Source of the DNA: Scatomonas sp963928055
GTDB taxonomy: Bacteria > Bacillota > Clostridia > Lachnospirales > Lachnospiraceae
DNA: 64,000 bases
NCBI GenBank assembly: GCA_963928055.1
Contig: CAWVDN010000003.1
Coordinates: 124,001 to 188,000, forward strand
Direction: 5' to 3'
Shown one piece after another: positions 16,484 to 24,515 of the stretch. Positions within the stretch are counted from its first letter, which is position 1, and every line of letters begins with the position of its first letter. A program made the translations under genes and the position numbers. The notes beneath the pieces were generated by a model. That model did not search any database. It had not been told where the DNA came from and saw only the letters and a program-made list of their open reading frames with translations.

Positions 16484-17596
16484 ATGGCAAATGCGTTAAA
16501 TCTGGATACTGTGCGCCTGGCGGAGAACGGCGAGGCTGTGATCATTCTGGATCAGACCCTGCTGCCCAACGAGACCAAGTATCTGACACTGGATAAAGCG
16601 GAAGACATCTGGGAGGCTATCTATAAACTGCGGGTGAGAGGGGCCCCGGCCATCGGAGTCGCCGGCGCCTGCGGCTACTACGTGCTGGCCCGTCAGTTTG
16701 ATACGGACAGCATGGAAGAGTTTGTGGCCCGGTGCACCAAGATGATGGAGTACCTGAATTCTTCCCGGCCCACGGCTGTAAATCTGAGCTGGGCGCTGAA
16801 CCGCATGCACGACGTCCTTCTGAACGAGAAGGAGGGCAAGACGGTGGCGGAAATGAAGGAACGCCTGAAGAAAGAGGCTGTGGAGATCCGGGAGGAGGAT
16901 ATCCAGATCAGCCGGAACATCGGCGCCTACGGGTTTGAACTGCTGGAGCAGCTGGGCAAGGGCGTGGGTATCATGACCCACTGCAACGCCGGCACCCTGG
17001 CTACCGCCAAGTACGGCACAGCCCTGGCTCCCATCTACATTGCCCTGGAACGGGGCTGGGATCCCAAGGAGGATCTTCATGTGTACTGCGATGAGACCAG
17101 ACCTTTGCTGCAGGGGGCAAGGCTTTCCGCCTACGAGATGCAGACGGCGGGCGTGGATACCTATGTGCAGTGCGACAACATGGCTTCCTACACCATGAAA
17201 TCCGGCAAGATCGGAATCATCTTCGTGGGCTGCGACCGGGTGGCCGCCAACGGCGATTTCGCCAACAAGATCGGTACCAGCGGCGTAGCCATCATCGCCA
17301 AACATTACGGGATCCCCTTCTATGTGTGCGCTCCCTCCTCCACCATCGATATGACCATGGAGTCCGGGGAGGAGATCCACATTGAGCAGCGGAAACCGGA
17401 AGAGGTGACGGAGATGTGGTACAAGGAGCGGATGGCTCCCGAGGGCGTGGGGGTCGTGAACCCTGCCTTTGACGTGACCGATCACGAGCTGGTAACCGGC
17501 ATCATCACCGAGAAGGGGATCGCCTACGCGCCCTTCAAAGAATCCTTTGAGAAAATGGGGATCCGGCCGGTAACGAAATACGTGGACAAGAAATAA
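16484..17596 (+). CDS. mtnA: S-methyl-5-thioribose-1-phosphate isomerase family (aldose-1-phosphate to ketose-1-phosphate)
   Basis: The 370-residue protein is a full-length MtnA. It has VRGAPAIG (51-58), catalytic Cys167 in THCNAGTLAT, DETRPLLQGARL, and catalytic Asp251 in GCDRVAANGDFANKIGT. MtnA opens the C1-phosphorylated ring and isomerises it to the 1-phospho-ketose, here presumably the substrate of the RLP or the class II aldolase encoded downstream. Paralogues act on 5-deoxyribose-1-phosphate (DrdI) or ribose-1,5-bisphosphate, so the name reflects the family rather than a proven substrate. A strong bidirectional terminator (17605-17644) follows. Confidence 0.87.
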   Translation: MANALNLDTVRLAENGEAVIILDQTLLPNETKYLTLDKAEDIWEAIYKLRVRGAPAIGVAGACGYYVLARQFDTDSMEEFVARCTKMMEYLNSSRPTAVNLSWALNRMHDVLLNEKEGKTVAEMKERLKKEAVEIREEDIQISRNIGAYGFELLEQLGKGVGIMTHCNAGTLATAKYGTALAPIYIALERGWDPKEDLHVYCDETRPLLQGARLSAYEMQTAGVDTYVQCDNMASYTMKSGKIGIIFVGCDRVAANGDFANKIGTSGVAIIAKHYGIPFYVCAPSSTIDMTMESGEEIHIEQRKPEEVTEMWYKERMAPEGVGVVNPAFDVTDHELVTGIITEKGIAYAPFKESFEKMGIRPVTKYVDKK

Positions 17597-17604
17597 AAAG
17601 AAAG

Positions 17605-17644
17605 CCGGGCGGGCGCGGAAGTGACCGCGGCCGCCCGGTTTTTT
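17605..17644. terminator. Bidirectional terminator between mtnA-like gene and deoR-type gene
   Basis: Arms CCGGGCGGGCGCGG and CCGCGGCCGCCCGG carry TTTTTT on the plus side and an A-rich flank on the other side. It serves two convergent genes. Confidence 0.85.
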
Positions 17645-18395
17645 AAAACATTTGGATTTGATGAGCCGTCAGATATTCCGCCCAGTCCGGGGGAAAGTCC
17701 TGATCCATGACAATGCCGGTAACGGCTGTCAGGGGAGCGATGCGGGAGAAGGAGATGTTGTTCAGCTTGGAGTGATCCACCGCCAGATATTTTTTGTGGG
17801 CATGCTCCAGAGCTGCCTGGTGCAGCCGGGCTCTTCCGTCATTGGTGTCGGTGATGCCGTACCGCAGATGCACGCTGCGGCAGGAGATAAAGGCCTTGTC
17901 CACAAAGTACCGCTCCAGGTTTTTTACGGCGCCGTCCCCGCCGAAATCCATGTGCTTCCGGGAAAATTCCCCGCCGATGACATGGAGCTTGATGGTGGAG
18001 GAGGTGCAGAGGATATTGGCGATCTCCAGGGAAGAAGTCAGTACCGTCAGCTTGCGGCTGAAGATTTTTCTGGCTACGGACCAGCAGGTGGTGGAGCCGT
18101 CCAGAAAGATATAATCGCCGCTCTCGATGATGGCGTCGCATTTCTGGGCAATCTTTTCTTTTTCGGGGATCTTCAGCACCTGGCGGGTGCTGACATCCAG
18201 ATCGTTCTGAACGCCCTCCAGGATGTAGGCCCCTCCGTGGGTGCGCACCAGCTCGCCGTTCTGCTCCATTTCCCGCAGATCCCGGCGGATGGTTTCCTTG
18301 GTGACATGTAACTGCTGGGCAAGTTCCGTGATCCTGACGCTCTGGTTCTCATGGAGGCGCTCACGGATGGCAGCTTTTCGTGCAATCGCTAACAT
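17643..18395 (-). CDS. DeoR-family transcriptional regulator
   Basis: The 250-residue protein has the DeoR plan. An N-terminal winged helix-turn-helix (about residues 5-60, VRITELAQQLHVTKETIRRDLREME) precedes a sugar-phosphate-sensing domain resembling ribose-5-phosphate isomerase (GDYIFLDGSTTCWSVARK, IGGEFSRKHMDFGGDGA). ATG 18395 behind AAGGAGGGA is the start; the reading frame continues upstream without a ribosome site. It is transcribed away from the RLP gene, and a perfect palindrome in the shared region (18450-18461) is a likely operator. DeoR proteins usually repress sugar operons until a phosphorylated intermediate builds up. Control of the BMC operon is therefore likely but inferred. 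Confidence 0.88.
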   Translation of the reverse strand: MLAIARKAAIRERLHENQSVRITELAQQLHVTKETIRRDLREMEQNGELVRTHGGAYILEGVQNDLDVSTRQVLKIPEKEKIAQKCDAIIESGDYIFLDGSTTCWSVARKIFSRKLTVLTSSLEIANILCTSSTIKLHVIGGEFSRKHMDFGGDGAVKNLERYFVDKAFISCRSVHLRYGITDTNDGRARLHQAALEHAHKKYLAVDHSKLNNISFSRIAPLTAVTGIVMDQDFPPDWAEYLTAHQIQMF

Positions 18396-18445
18396 ATGGA
18401 GAATTCCCTCCTTGTTTTTTCCTTTTTTAAAAATACCATAAATCA

Positions 18446-18463
18446 GGAAAAATTGCAATTTCC
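18446..18463. promoter_or_regulatory. Candidate operator palindrome between deoR-type gene and RLP gene
   Basis: AAATTGCAATTT (18450-18461) is a perfect 12-base palindrome inside the near-palindrome that runs from GGAA at 18446 to TTCC at 18463. It lies 34 bases before the RLP start, where a repressor could cover the promoter. Confidence 0.45.
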
Positions 18464-18496
18464 ACGACATATCTGACAGTTTCGGAGGACAGGAAA

Positions 18497-19675
18497 ATGA
18501 AATTTAAAGGTTATACAGAGGAAGGGCTGTACGCTGTCCTGGGAGACGGAAGCCGTTTTCAGGTGGATTACCGCATCCGGGAGGAAGAAGGGCCGGCCCT
18601 GCAGGCGGCAAAGAACCTCTGCGTGGAGCAGACGGTGGAATTTCCCGCGGATCACATTGAATGCCGGGGCATTCAGGAGGAGGTCATCGGCAGGCTGGAA
18701 GCCTTCGTTCCCTGCGAGGGAGGGTATCTGGCCACGGTGAGCTACGGAACTCCCTGCGCTACCGAGGAATTCGCCCAGTTCTTCAACGTGGTCTTCGGAA
18801 ATTCCAGCCTGCTGCCGGGGATCACGGTCATGGATATCCGGCTTCCCCGGACGATGCAGCAGTGGTTCCCGGGCCCCAAATACGGGGTGGACGGCGTCCG
18901 GCGGATCCTGGGGGTGGAGGACAGACCGCTGACCTTCACTGCCCTGAAGCCCATGGGGCTTTCCACCGAGGCCCTGGCGGAGGAGGCTTACCAGTGCGCC
19001 CTGGGGGGCGTTGATCTGATCAAGGACGACCACGGGCTGATGGATCAGCCCTTCTCGGATTTCAAAAGCCGGGTGAAGGCGGTGTGCCAGGCAGTGCGCC
19101 GGGGCAACCGGGAGGGGGGAGGACATACCATGTACATCCCCAACCTTTCCGGCAGTGTGTTTAAGCTTATGGACCGGATCCGGTACGCGGAGGACTGCGG
19201 GGCGGAAGGCATCATGCTGGCCCCGGGCCTCATAGGATTTGACACCATGCAGTACGCGGCGGCCCATACAAAGCTGGCGGTGGCGGCCCACCCGGCCATG
19301 GCCGGCTGCTTCCTGGACAAGGGAGCCGGCGGGTTCGACTGCGGACTGGTCATGGGGTATCTCCCAAGGCTCTGCGGAGCCGACCTGTCGGTATTCCCCA
19401 ATTACGGCGGACGCTTCTCCCTGACGGAGGGGCAGTGCCGGAGGATCGTGGAGGAATGCCAGAAGGACAGGGGCGGAATGCGGCCGGTGATCCCCTGCCC
19501 CTCCGGAGGCATGACCTTCGACCGGCTGGGGAGCATGAAGAAATTCTACGGAAAAGATACAGCCTTTCTCATGGGCGGCGGCCTTTTTACCCACGGCCCC
19601 GACCTGGCGGAGAACTGCCGTGTTTTTCTGGAAAGTATGGAACAAGTAGAGAGCGATACAGTGGAGGAGAGATAG
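18497..19675 (+). CDS. RuBisCO-like protein (form IV)
   Basis: The 392-residue protein shows the RuBisCO large-subunit fold. It has Lys151 in TALKPMG (equivalent to the catalytic lysine of TxxKP), GGVDLIKDDHG with carbamylatable Lys176, Asp178 and His179, and a C-terminal phosphate site (PCPSGGM near 333-339, MGGG near 359-362). The third metal ligand is His where true RuBisCO has Glu, and loop-6 residues needed for CO2 fixation are missing, so it is not a carboxylase. Characterised RLPs isomerise or enolise 5-methylthioribulose-1-phosphate derivatives or decarboxylate sugar-acid phosphates. After MtnK/MtnA-like steps, an isomerase acting on a 1-phospho-ketose is the natural guess. It is the first gene of the BMC operon, 4 bases before the aldolase gene. 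Confidence 0.9.
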   Translation: MKFKGYTEEGLYAVLGDGSRFQVDYRIREEEGPALQAAKNLCVEQTVEFPADHIECRGIQEEVIGRLEAFVPCEGGYLATVSYGTPCATEEFAQFFNVVFGNSSLLPGITVMDIRLPRTMQQWFPGPKYGVDGVRRILGVEDRPLTFTALKPMGLSTEALAEEAYQCALGGVDLIKDDHGLMDQPFSDFKSRVKAVCQAVRRGNREGGGHTMYIPNLSGSVFKLMDRIRYAEDCGAEGIMLAPGLIGFDTMQYAAAHTKLAVAAHPAMAGCFLDKGAGGFDCGLVMGYLPRLCGADLSVFPNYGGRFSLTEGQCRRIVEECQKDRGGMRPVIPCPSGGMTFDRLGSMKKFYGKDTAFLMGGGLFTHGPDLAENCRVFLESMEQVESDTVEER

Positions 19676-19679
19676 AAAG

Positions 19680-20561
19680 ATGAGTTATCCGTATGATAAC
19701 AAGTATCCCAGCGATTTTCAGGTAAAGCGGGATATCCTTGAGATCGGCAGGAGAATGTACGCGAAGAATTTTGTGGCGGCCAATGACGGCAATATCAGCG
19801 CCAAGGTCAGCGACAATACTATCTGGTGTACGCCCACCGGGGTCTCCAAGGGATATATGACAGAGGATATGCTGGTGCTGATGGATCTGGACGGAAATGT
19901 TCTGAAAGGAGGCATGAAGCCCTCCAGCGAGGTGAAGATGCATCTGCGGGTCTATAAAGAGAACCCGGCCGTGCAGGCTGTGGTCCACGCCCATCCTCCC
20001 GCAGCCACCTCCTACGCCATTGCGGGCATGCCCCTGAACCGGGCCATCCTCACAGAGGCGGTCATGGGCATCGGAGAAATCCCTCTGGCGCCCTACGCCA
20101 TGCCGGGAACCGAGGAAGTGCCGGATTCCATCGCGCCCTTTGTCAACACCCACAACGGCTGTCTGCTGGCCAACCACGGGGCCCTTACCTGGGGCAAGGA
20201 CGCCATGGAGGCCTGGATGCGCATGGAGTCGGTGGAGTATTACGCGCTGGTGAGCATGTACACCAACGGCCTTATCGGACAGGTCCACGAGCTGACCTGC
20301 GATCAGGTGGACCGGCTCATTGAGCGCCGGACCAACAGCGGGATCTACACCGGCGGCCGGCCCATCTGCGACAACTGCGATCCCCAGGGCCGTCCGGCCT
20401 GCCGGGAGGGCGGTTCCTGCAGCGGAGGGCAGAGCGGAGAGCACAGCTGTTCTTCCTGCGGCGATCCCTCTTCCGGGGAGAGCCGGGAGGACCGTCAGGA
20501 TGTGGAGACCGTGGTGCGGATCGTAAAACAGATTTTGGAAAAAGGAGAGTTTGGAAAATAA
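19680..20561 (+). CDS. Class II (zinc) aldolase with Cys-rich linker and C-terminal encapsulation-type helix
   Basis: The catalytic part (residues 1-225) is of the fuculose/ribulose-phosphate aldolase type. It has NDGNIS (35-40), catalytic Glu84 in PSSEVKMH, and zinc ligands His103, His105 (HAHPP) and His166 (LLANHG). It would cleave a 1-phospho-ketose into DHAP and a small aldehyde, as in the DHAP shunt for methylthioribose and 5-deoxyribose. Beyond residue 225 lies an extension the family lacks. A 45-residue flexible segment holds six Cys (230, 233, 241, 247, 257, 260) and is followed by an amphipathic helix (274-290). Such a linker plus helix is the standard tag for packing enzymes into microcompartments. 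Confidence 0.88.
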   Translation: MSYPYDNKYPSDFQVKRDILEIGRRMYAKNFVAANDGNISAKVSDNTIWCTPTGVSKGYMTEDMLVLMDLDGNVLKGGMKPSSEVKMHLRVYKENPAVQAVVHAHPPAATSYAIAGMPLNRAILTEAVMGIGEIPLAPYAMPGTEEVPDSIAPFVNTHNGCLLANHGALTWGKDAMEAWMRMESVEYYALVSMYTNGLIGQVHELTCDQVDRLIERRTNSGIYTGGRPICDNCDPQGRPACREGGSCSGGQSGEHSCSSCGDPSSGESREDRQDVETVVRIVKQILEKGEFGK

Positions 20562-20597
20562 AGCCGGAGACGGCGGAAGAAAGAGGGTGATGAGCGC

Positions 20598-21467
20598 TTG
20601 AACATGGATAAGGACGGGATCCGGCGGGCGGTGCTGACAGAGCTGGCAGCGCAGGGACTCAGCAGGTTCGTTCCCGTAGGCATATCCGCCAGGCATGTCC
20701 ATCTGTCGGAGGCGGATATCGAAAGGCTTTTCGGCAGAGGATACCGGCTGCATCCCATCCGGCAGCTGTCGCAGCCGGGCCAGTTCGCGGCCCGGGAGCA
20801 GGTGACGGTCATCGGTCCCCGGGGACGGCTGGAACACGTGAGAGTCCTGGGACCGGCCAGAGGGGCCAGCCAGGTGGAGATCTCCCTTTCCGATTCCTTT
20901 GTTCTGGGAGCCAGGAACTGTCCTGTGCGGCTGTCAGGGGACCTGGAGGGGTCCATGGGGGTAAAACTCCTGGGGCCGGAAGGGCAGACGGAGCTGAAGC
21001 AGGGGCTGATCGTGGCGGCCCGGCACCTGCACCTGAGCCAGGAGCAGGCCAGAGCCTTCGGCATCCACGACCGGCAGGTGGTATCGGTGAAGATCACCGG
21101 GGACCGGACCTGCATTCTGGGCGGTGTGGTCTGCCGCACCGGCAGCGGCCACGAGATGGAGCTGCACCTGGATACGGACGAGGCCAACGCCTGCGCTCTG
21201 GAAAACGGAGATCTGGCGGAGGTCCTGGTGCCCTGCGGAAGCTGCGCCGGGCCGGAAGGTCCGGGAAGTTCCCCGGCGGCGGGAGCGCGGCGGGAGATCC
21301 CGGAGGAGGAGATCCTGGATCTGGTCACCGAGCGGGACATCAACGATGCCTTCCGGGACAATAAAAAACAGATCTACTGCGAAAAAAAGGCTCTGATCAC
21401 GCCGGCGGCGGTGGACCGCGCCAAGGCAGCGGAGATCGAGATCATTCGAGTGAAAGGGAGGGATTAG
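20598..21467 (+). CDS. pduL: PduL-type phosphotransacylase with N-terminal helix and C-terminal extension
   Basis: The 289-residue protein has two PduL beta-barrel repeats with the zinc histidines: GISARHVHLSEAD (His33, His35), AARHLHLS (His143, His145) and His190 in ELHLDTDEANA. It converts acyl-CoA to acyl phosphate and frees CoA inside the shell. Residues 1-20 form an amphipathic helix likely to act as an encapsulation peptide. Residues 231-289 are an added domain ending KKALITPAAVDRAKAAEIEI, a motif reminiscent of EutT/EutQ ends. The start is TTG 20598, placed 10 bases after GAGGG; an ATG two codons later is the alternative. Confidence 0.88.
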   Translation: MNMDKDGIRRAVLTELAAQGLSRFVPVGISARHVHLSEADIERLFGRGYRLHPIRQLSQPGQFAAREQVTVIGPRGRLEHVRVLGPARGASQVEISLSDSFVLGARNCPVRLSGDLEGSMGVKLLGPEGQTELKQGLIVAARHLHLSQEQARAFGIHDRQVVSVKITGDRTCILGGVVCRTGSGHEMELHLDTDEANACALENGDLAEVLVPCGSCAGPEGPGSSPAAGARREIPEEEILDLVTERDINDAFRDNKKQIYCEKKALITPAAVDRAKAAEIEIIRVKGRD

Positions 21468-21471
21468 CCCT

Positions 21472-21792
21472 ATGCAGATCGCGAGAGTCGTGGGGACAGT
21501 GGTGAGCACCAGCAAATCGGAGAAGCTTACCGGCCTGAAGATGCTGCTGGTGAAGCCCATTGACCTGGAGACCTTTGAGGAAAAGGGAAATATCCTGGTG
21601 GCCTTTGACGCCGTAGGAGCGGGAGAGGGAGAGGTGGTCATGATCGTTTCCGGATCTTCTTCCCGGCAGACGGCCCTGACGGAGAATAAACCCTCCGATA
21701 CCGCCATCATCGCCATCATCGATTACATTGACCTTTACCATAAACGGATATTCAGCAAAGAAAAAGAAGAAAGGGAGAAGGTGGATAGCTAA
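21472..21792 (+). CDS. BMC-P shell vertex protein (EutN/CcmL family), first of three
   Basis: The 106-residue protein is a single Pfam-EutN domain beginning MQIARVVGTVVSTSKS, with the family core VAFDAVGAGEGEVVMIVSGSSSRQT. Pentamers of such proteins cap the vertices of the icosahedral shell. It has a charged C-terminal tail (KRIFSKEKEEREK) not found in the other two copies. Its TAA overlaps the ATG of the aldehyde dehydrogenase gene (TAATG at 21790-21794), so translation of the pair is coupled. Confidence 0.92.
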   Translation: MQIARVVGTVVSTSKSEKLTGLKMLLVKPIDLETFEEKGNILVAFDAVGAGEGEVVMIVSGSSSRQTALTENKPSDTAIIAIIDYIDLYHKRIFSKEKEEREKVDS

Positions 21793-23207
21793 TGCTTACG
21801 AAGGAGCAGATCGAGCAGATCGTAGAGATGACCGTCGCCCAGATGACCGCCGCGCCGGGAGCTTCCGGGGGGAATGCGCCGGATTCCGGCAACGGCTGGA
21901 TGTTCGACCGGGCGGAGGACTGCATCCGGGCGGCGGCCGCTGCCCAGAAAAAGCTGGTCTCCATGACCATGGAAGCCAGAGAATCCTTCATCCGGGCCAT
22001 GCGCAAGGCCGCCGTGGACAACGCGGAGAAGCTGGCCAGGATGGCCCATGAGGAGACGGGATACGGCAGGGTCCCGGACAAGATCCAGAAGATCCTGCTG
22101 GTAGCCAACAAGACGCCGGGCACGGAGGATATCCAGCCCAGAGTATTTACCGGGGACAAAGGACTGACCCTGGTGGAGCAGGCTCCCTTCGGGGTCATCG
22201 GGTCCATTACCCCCTCCACCAATCCTCCGGGAACCATTATCAACAATTCGATCAGTATGATCGCCGGCGGGAACGCGGTGGTGTTCAATCCCCACCCCTC
22301 CGCCAAGAAATGCTGTCAGGAGACCATGCGGATCCTCAACGAGGCCATTGTGGCGGCGGGAGGCCCCGTGGGCCTGATCTGCTGTCCCACAGAGCCTACC
22401 ATGGAGACCAGCAATGTGATCATGAACCATCCGGAGATAAAGCTGCTCTCGGTGACGGGAGGAGAGGCGGTGGTCGGCATCGCCATGAAGACCGGAAAGA
22501 AATGCATCTCCGCGGGACCCGGAAATCCGCCGGTGATCGTGGACGAGACGGCGGACATCCCCAAGGCAGGAAAGGATATCGTGGACGGGGCCTCCTTTGA
22601 CAACAACGTACTCTGCGTGGCGGAGAAGGAATGCTTCGCGGTCCATACCGTGTTTGACCAGCTGATGTCCGAAATGCAGAAGAACGGCGCCTGGATGATC
22701 CGGGGCGAAGATATCGATAAGATCGTCCGCACGGTGCTCATCCACAAGGACGGAACCTATGTGATCAACCGGAAATTTGTGGGACGGGACGCCACGTATA
22801 TCATGGAACAGTCCGGCGTTTCCTACACGGGAGATCCCCGGCTGGTCATTGCCGAGGTGCCCAGGGAACATCCCTTTGTCACCGTGGAAATGCTGATGCC
22901 GGTTCTGGGGTGCGTCCGCTGCCAGAACGTGGACCAGGCCATTGACTGGGCCGTTTGGGCGGAGCGGGGATGCTGGCATTCCGCGCTGATGCACTCCACC
23001 AATTATCTGAACATGACCAAGGCGGCAAAAGCCCTGAACACCACCATCTTCGTAAAGAACGGACCCTCCACCGCCGGGGTGGGCTTTAACGGAGAAGGCT
23101 ACGCGACCCTGACCATCGCCACGCCTACGGGAGAGGGGCTGACCTCCGCCAGGAGCTTTACCAGAGCCCGCCGCTGCGTGCTGGAAGACGGCTTCCGCAT
23201 TATCTGA
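21792..23207 (+). CDS. CoA-acylating aldehyde dehydrogenase of the microcompartment (PduP/EutE type)
   Basis: The 471-residue protein has catalytic Cys275 in GASFDNNVLCVAEKE, the TPSTNPPGTIINN segment and an NAD-binding TGG near residue 222, all typical of PduP/EutE. It oxidises a short aldehyde to acyl-CoA with NAD. The N-terminal 18 residues (LTKEQIEQIVEMTVAQM) form an amphipathic helix followed by a Gly/Pro/Ser linker, the usual encapsulation peptide. Its aldehyde should come from the class II aldolase two genes upstream. Its CoA and NADH must be recycled by PduL and the PduS-like protein, since no alcohol dehydrogenase is in the operon. Confidence 0.93.
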   Translation: MLTKEQIEQIVEMTVAQMTAAPGASGGNAPDSGNGWMFDRAEDCIRAAAAAQKKLVSMTMEARESFIRAMRKAAVDNAEKLARMAHEETGYGRVPDKIQKILLVANKTPGTEDIQPRVFTGDKGLTLVEQAPFGVIGSITPSTNPPGTIINNSISMIAGGNAVVFNPHPSAKKCCQETMRILNEAIVAAGGPVGLICCPTEPTMETSNVIMNHPEIKLLSVTGGEAVVGIAMKTGKKCISAGPGNPPVIVDETADIPKAGKDIVDGASFDNNVLCVAEKECFAVHTVFDQLMSEMQKNGAWMIRGEDIDKIVRTVLIHKDGTYVINRKFVGRDATYIMEQSGVSYTGDPRLVIAEVPREHPFVTVEMLMPVLGCVRCQNVDQAIDWAVWAERGCWHSALMHSTNYLNMTKAAKALNTTIFVKNGPSTAGVGFNGEGYATLTIATPTGEGLTSARSFTRARRCVLEDGFRII

Positions 23208-23212
23208 CGGTT

Positions 23213-24511
23213 ATGGGGCTGGTGGAACAGATTCGGGATGCCGGCGTTGTGGGTGCAGGCGGCGCCGGATTTCCAACCGATAAGAAACTGAACTGCAAGG
23301 CGGAGATTTTTATAGTAAACGGAATTGAGTGCGAGCCCCTGCTGCGGACCGACCGCCATGTGATGGAGCAGTACGCGCCCCTGATCGTAAAGACGGTCCG
23401 GGCGGTCCGGGACAGCCTGGGGGCCAAACGGGCGGTGATCGCCGTAAAGGAGCACTATGAGAAAGCGGTGGAAGCCCTGCGGGCGGCGGTCAGGGGCACT
23501 AAGGTGGAGCTGTATCTGTCGGGATCCTTTTATCCGGCGGGAGATGAGCAGAACCTGGTCTACTGCGTGACCGGCAGGACCGTTCCCACCGGGGGGATCC
23601 CCCTGGATGTGGGCTGCGTGGTCAGCAACGTGAGCACTGTTCTGCATATCGCCGGGGCTATGGAAGGACGGCCGGTAACGGAAAAAATGGTGACGGTGTC
23701 CGGCAGCGTGGCCCGGCCTGTGACCGTGTCCTGCCCCATCGGCACCCCTCTGTCCCTGCTGCTGGAAGCGGCGGGAGGCGCCCTGGGAGACTGTGTCTAT
23801 ATTGTAGGCGGCCCTCTCATGGGCCGGGTCACGGAGGATCTGACAGAGCCGGTGACCAAGACCACCGGCGGCCTGCTGGCCATTCCCAAAGGCCATGCCC
23901 TGCTGGCCAAAAAGACCGAAAGCCCCCGGGACGCCATCCTGGCCCGGGCGGTCTGCAGCCAGTGTTCCATGTGTACCCAGATGTGCCCCCGGAACGCCAT
24001 GGGACTGAACGTGCAGCCCCACAAGGCCATGCGGGCTCTGGCTTCCGGAAGGGAAGGTCTGCTGGGGGACGTCAACGGCGTCTTTTCCTGCTGCGACTGC
24101 GGCGTGTGCACCTACTTCGCCTGCAATTTCGGGCTGAAGCCCGGAAAGGCCATGCAGCAGGCGAAAGCGAAGCTGCAGGCCCAGGGAGTCCGGCCGGTGA
24201 AGGAAGTAAAATATCCGACGGACCGGGGCATCGACCAGAAACGGGTGCCCACGGAGCGGCTGCTGGTGCGGCTGGATCTGAAGAAATATGACGCGGAGGC
24301 TCCTCTGGGAGGCTTTGTGGACTGCCGGGATGTGCGGATCCCTCTGAAGATGCATATCGGAGGGCCGGACCGGCCGGTGGTATCCGTGGGAGAGACGGTG
24401 GCCAAGGGACAGCTCATCGCCGAGCCGCAGGGCATGGGGGCCAGGATCCACGCCTCCATCGACGGGACCGTGGCGGCGGTGACAGAGGAATGGATAGAGA
24501 TAAGGAGGTGA
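23213..24511 (+). CDS. PduS-like RnfC-family flavo/Fe-S electron-transfer protein
   Basis: The 432-residue protein has the RnfC/PduS layout. An N-terminal glycine-rich NAD/FMN site (GAGGAGFPTDKK) with FIVNGIECEP precedes a SLBB-like region. Two cysteine clusters follow, CSQCSMCTQMCPR (near 250) and CCDCGVCTYFAC (near 295), where the second set is incomplete for a standard ferredoxin motif. A C-terminal biotin/lipoyl-like beta domain (VGETVAKGQLIAEPQGMGARIHASIDGTV) ends it. PduS is a cobalamin reductase in propanediol shells, but no B12 enzyme is encoded here. Moving electrons from NADH across the shell through the adjacent BMC-T is the better guess. Confidence 0.85.
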   Translation: MGLVEQIRDAGVVGAGGAGFPTDKKLNCKAEIFIVNGIECEPLLRTDRHVMEQYAPLIVKTVRAVRDSLGAKRAVIAVKEHYEKAVEALRAAVRGTKVELYLSGSFYPAGDEQNLVYCVTGRTVPTGGIPLDVGCVVSNVSTVLHIAGAMEGRPVTEKMVTVSGSVARPVTVSCPIGTPLSLLLEAAGGALGDCVYIVGGPLMGRVTEDLTEPVTKTTGGLLAIPKGHALLAKKTESPRDAILARAVCSQCSMCTQMCPRNAMGLNVQPHKAMRALASGREGLLGDVNGVFSCCDCGVCTYFACNFGLKPGKAMQQAKAKLQAQGVRPVKEVKYPTDRGIDQKRVPTERLLVRLDLKKYDAEAPLGGFVDCRDVRIPLKMHIGGPDRPVVSVGETVAKGQLIAEPQGMGARIHASIDGTVAAVTEEWIEIRR

Positions 24512-24515
24512 GCCC

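Noticed and set aside
18497..19675. True RuBisCO carbon fixation
   Set aside because: A metal-ligand Glu is replaced by His, loop-6 residues are absent, and there is no phosphoribulokinase.
19680..20561. L-fuculose or L-rhamnulose microcompartment (GRM5 type)
   Set aside because: The aldolase family fits, but there is no fucose or rhamnose isomerase or kinase, no propanediol dehydratase, and the kinase and isomerase are MtnK/MtnA-like.
23213..24511. Rnf complex subunit C
   Set aside because: The other Rnf genes are absent and the gene sits inside a shell operon next to a PduT-type protein, the usual place of PduS.
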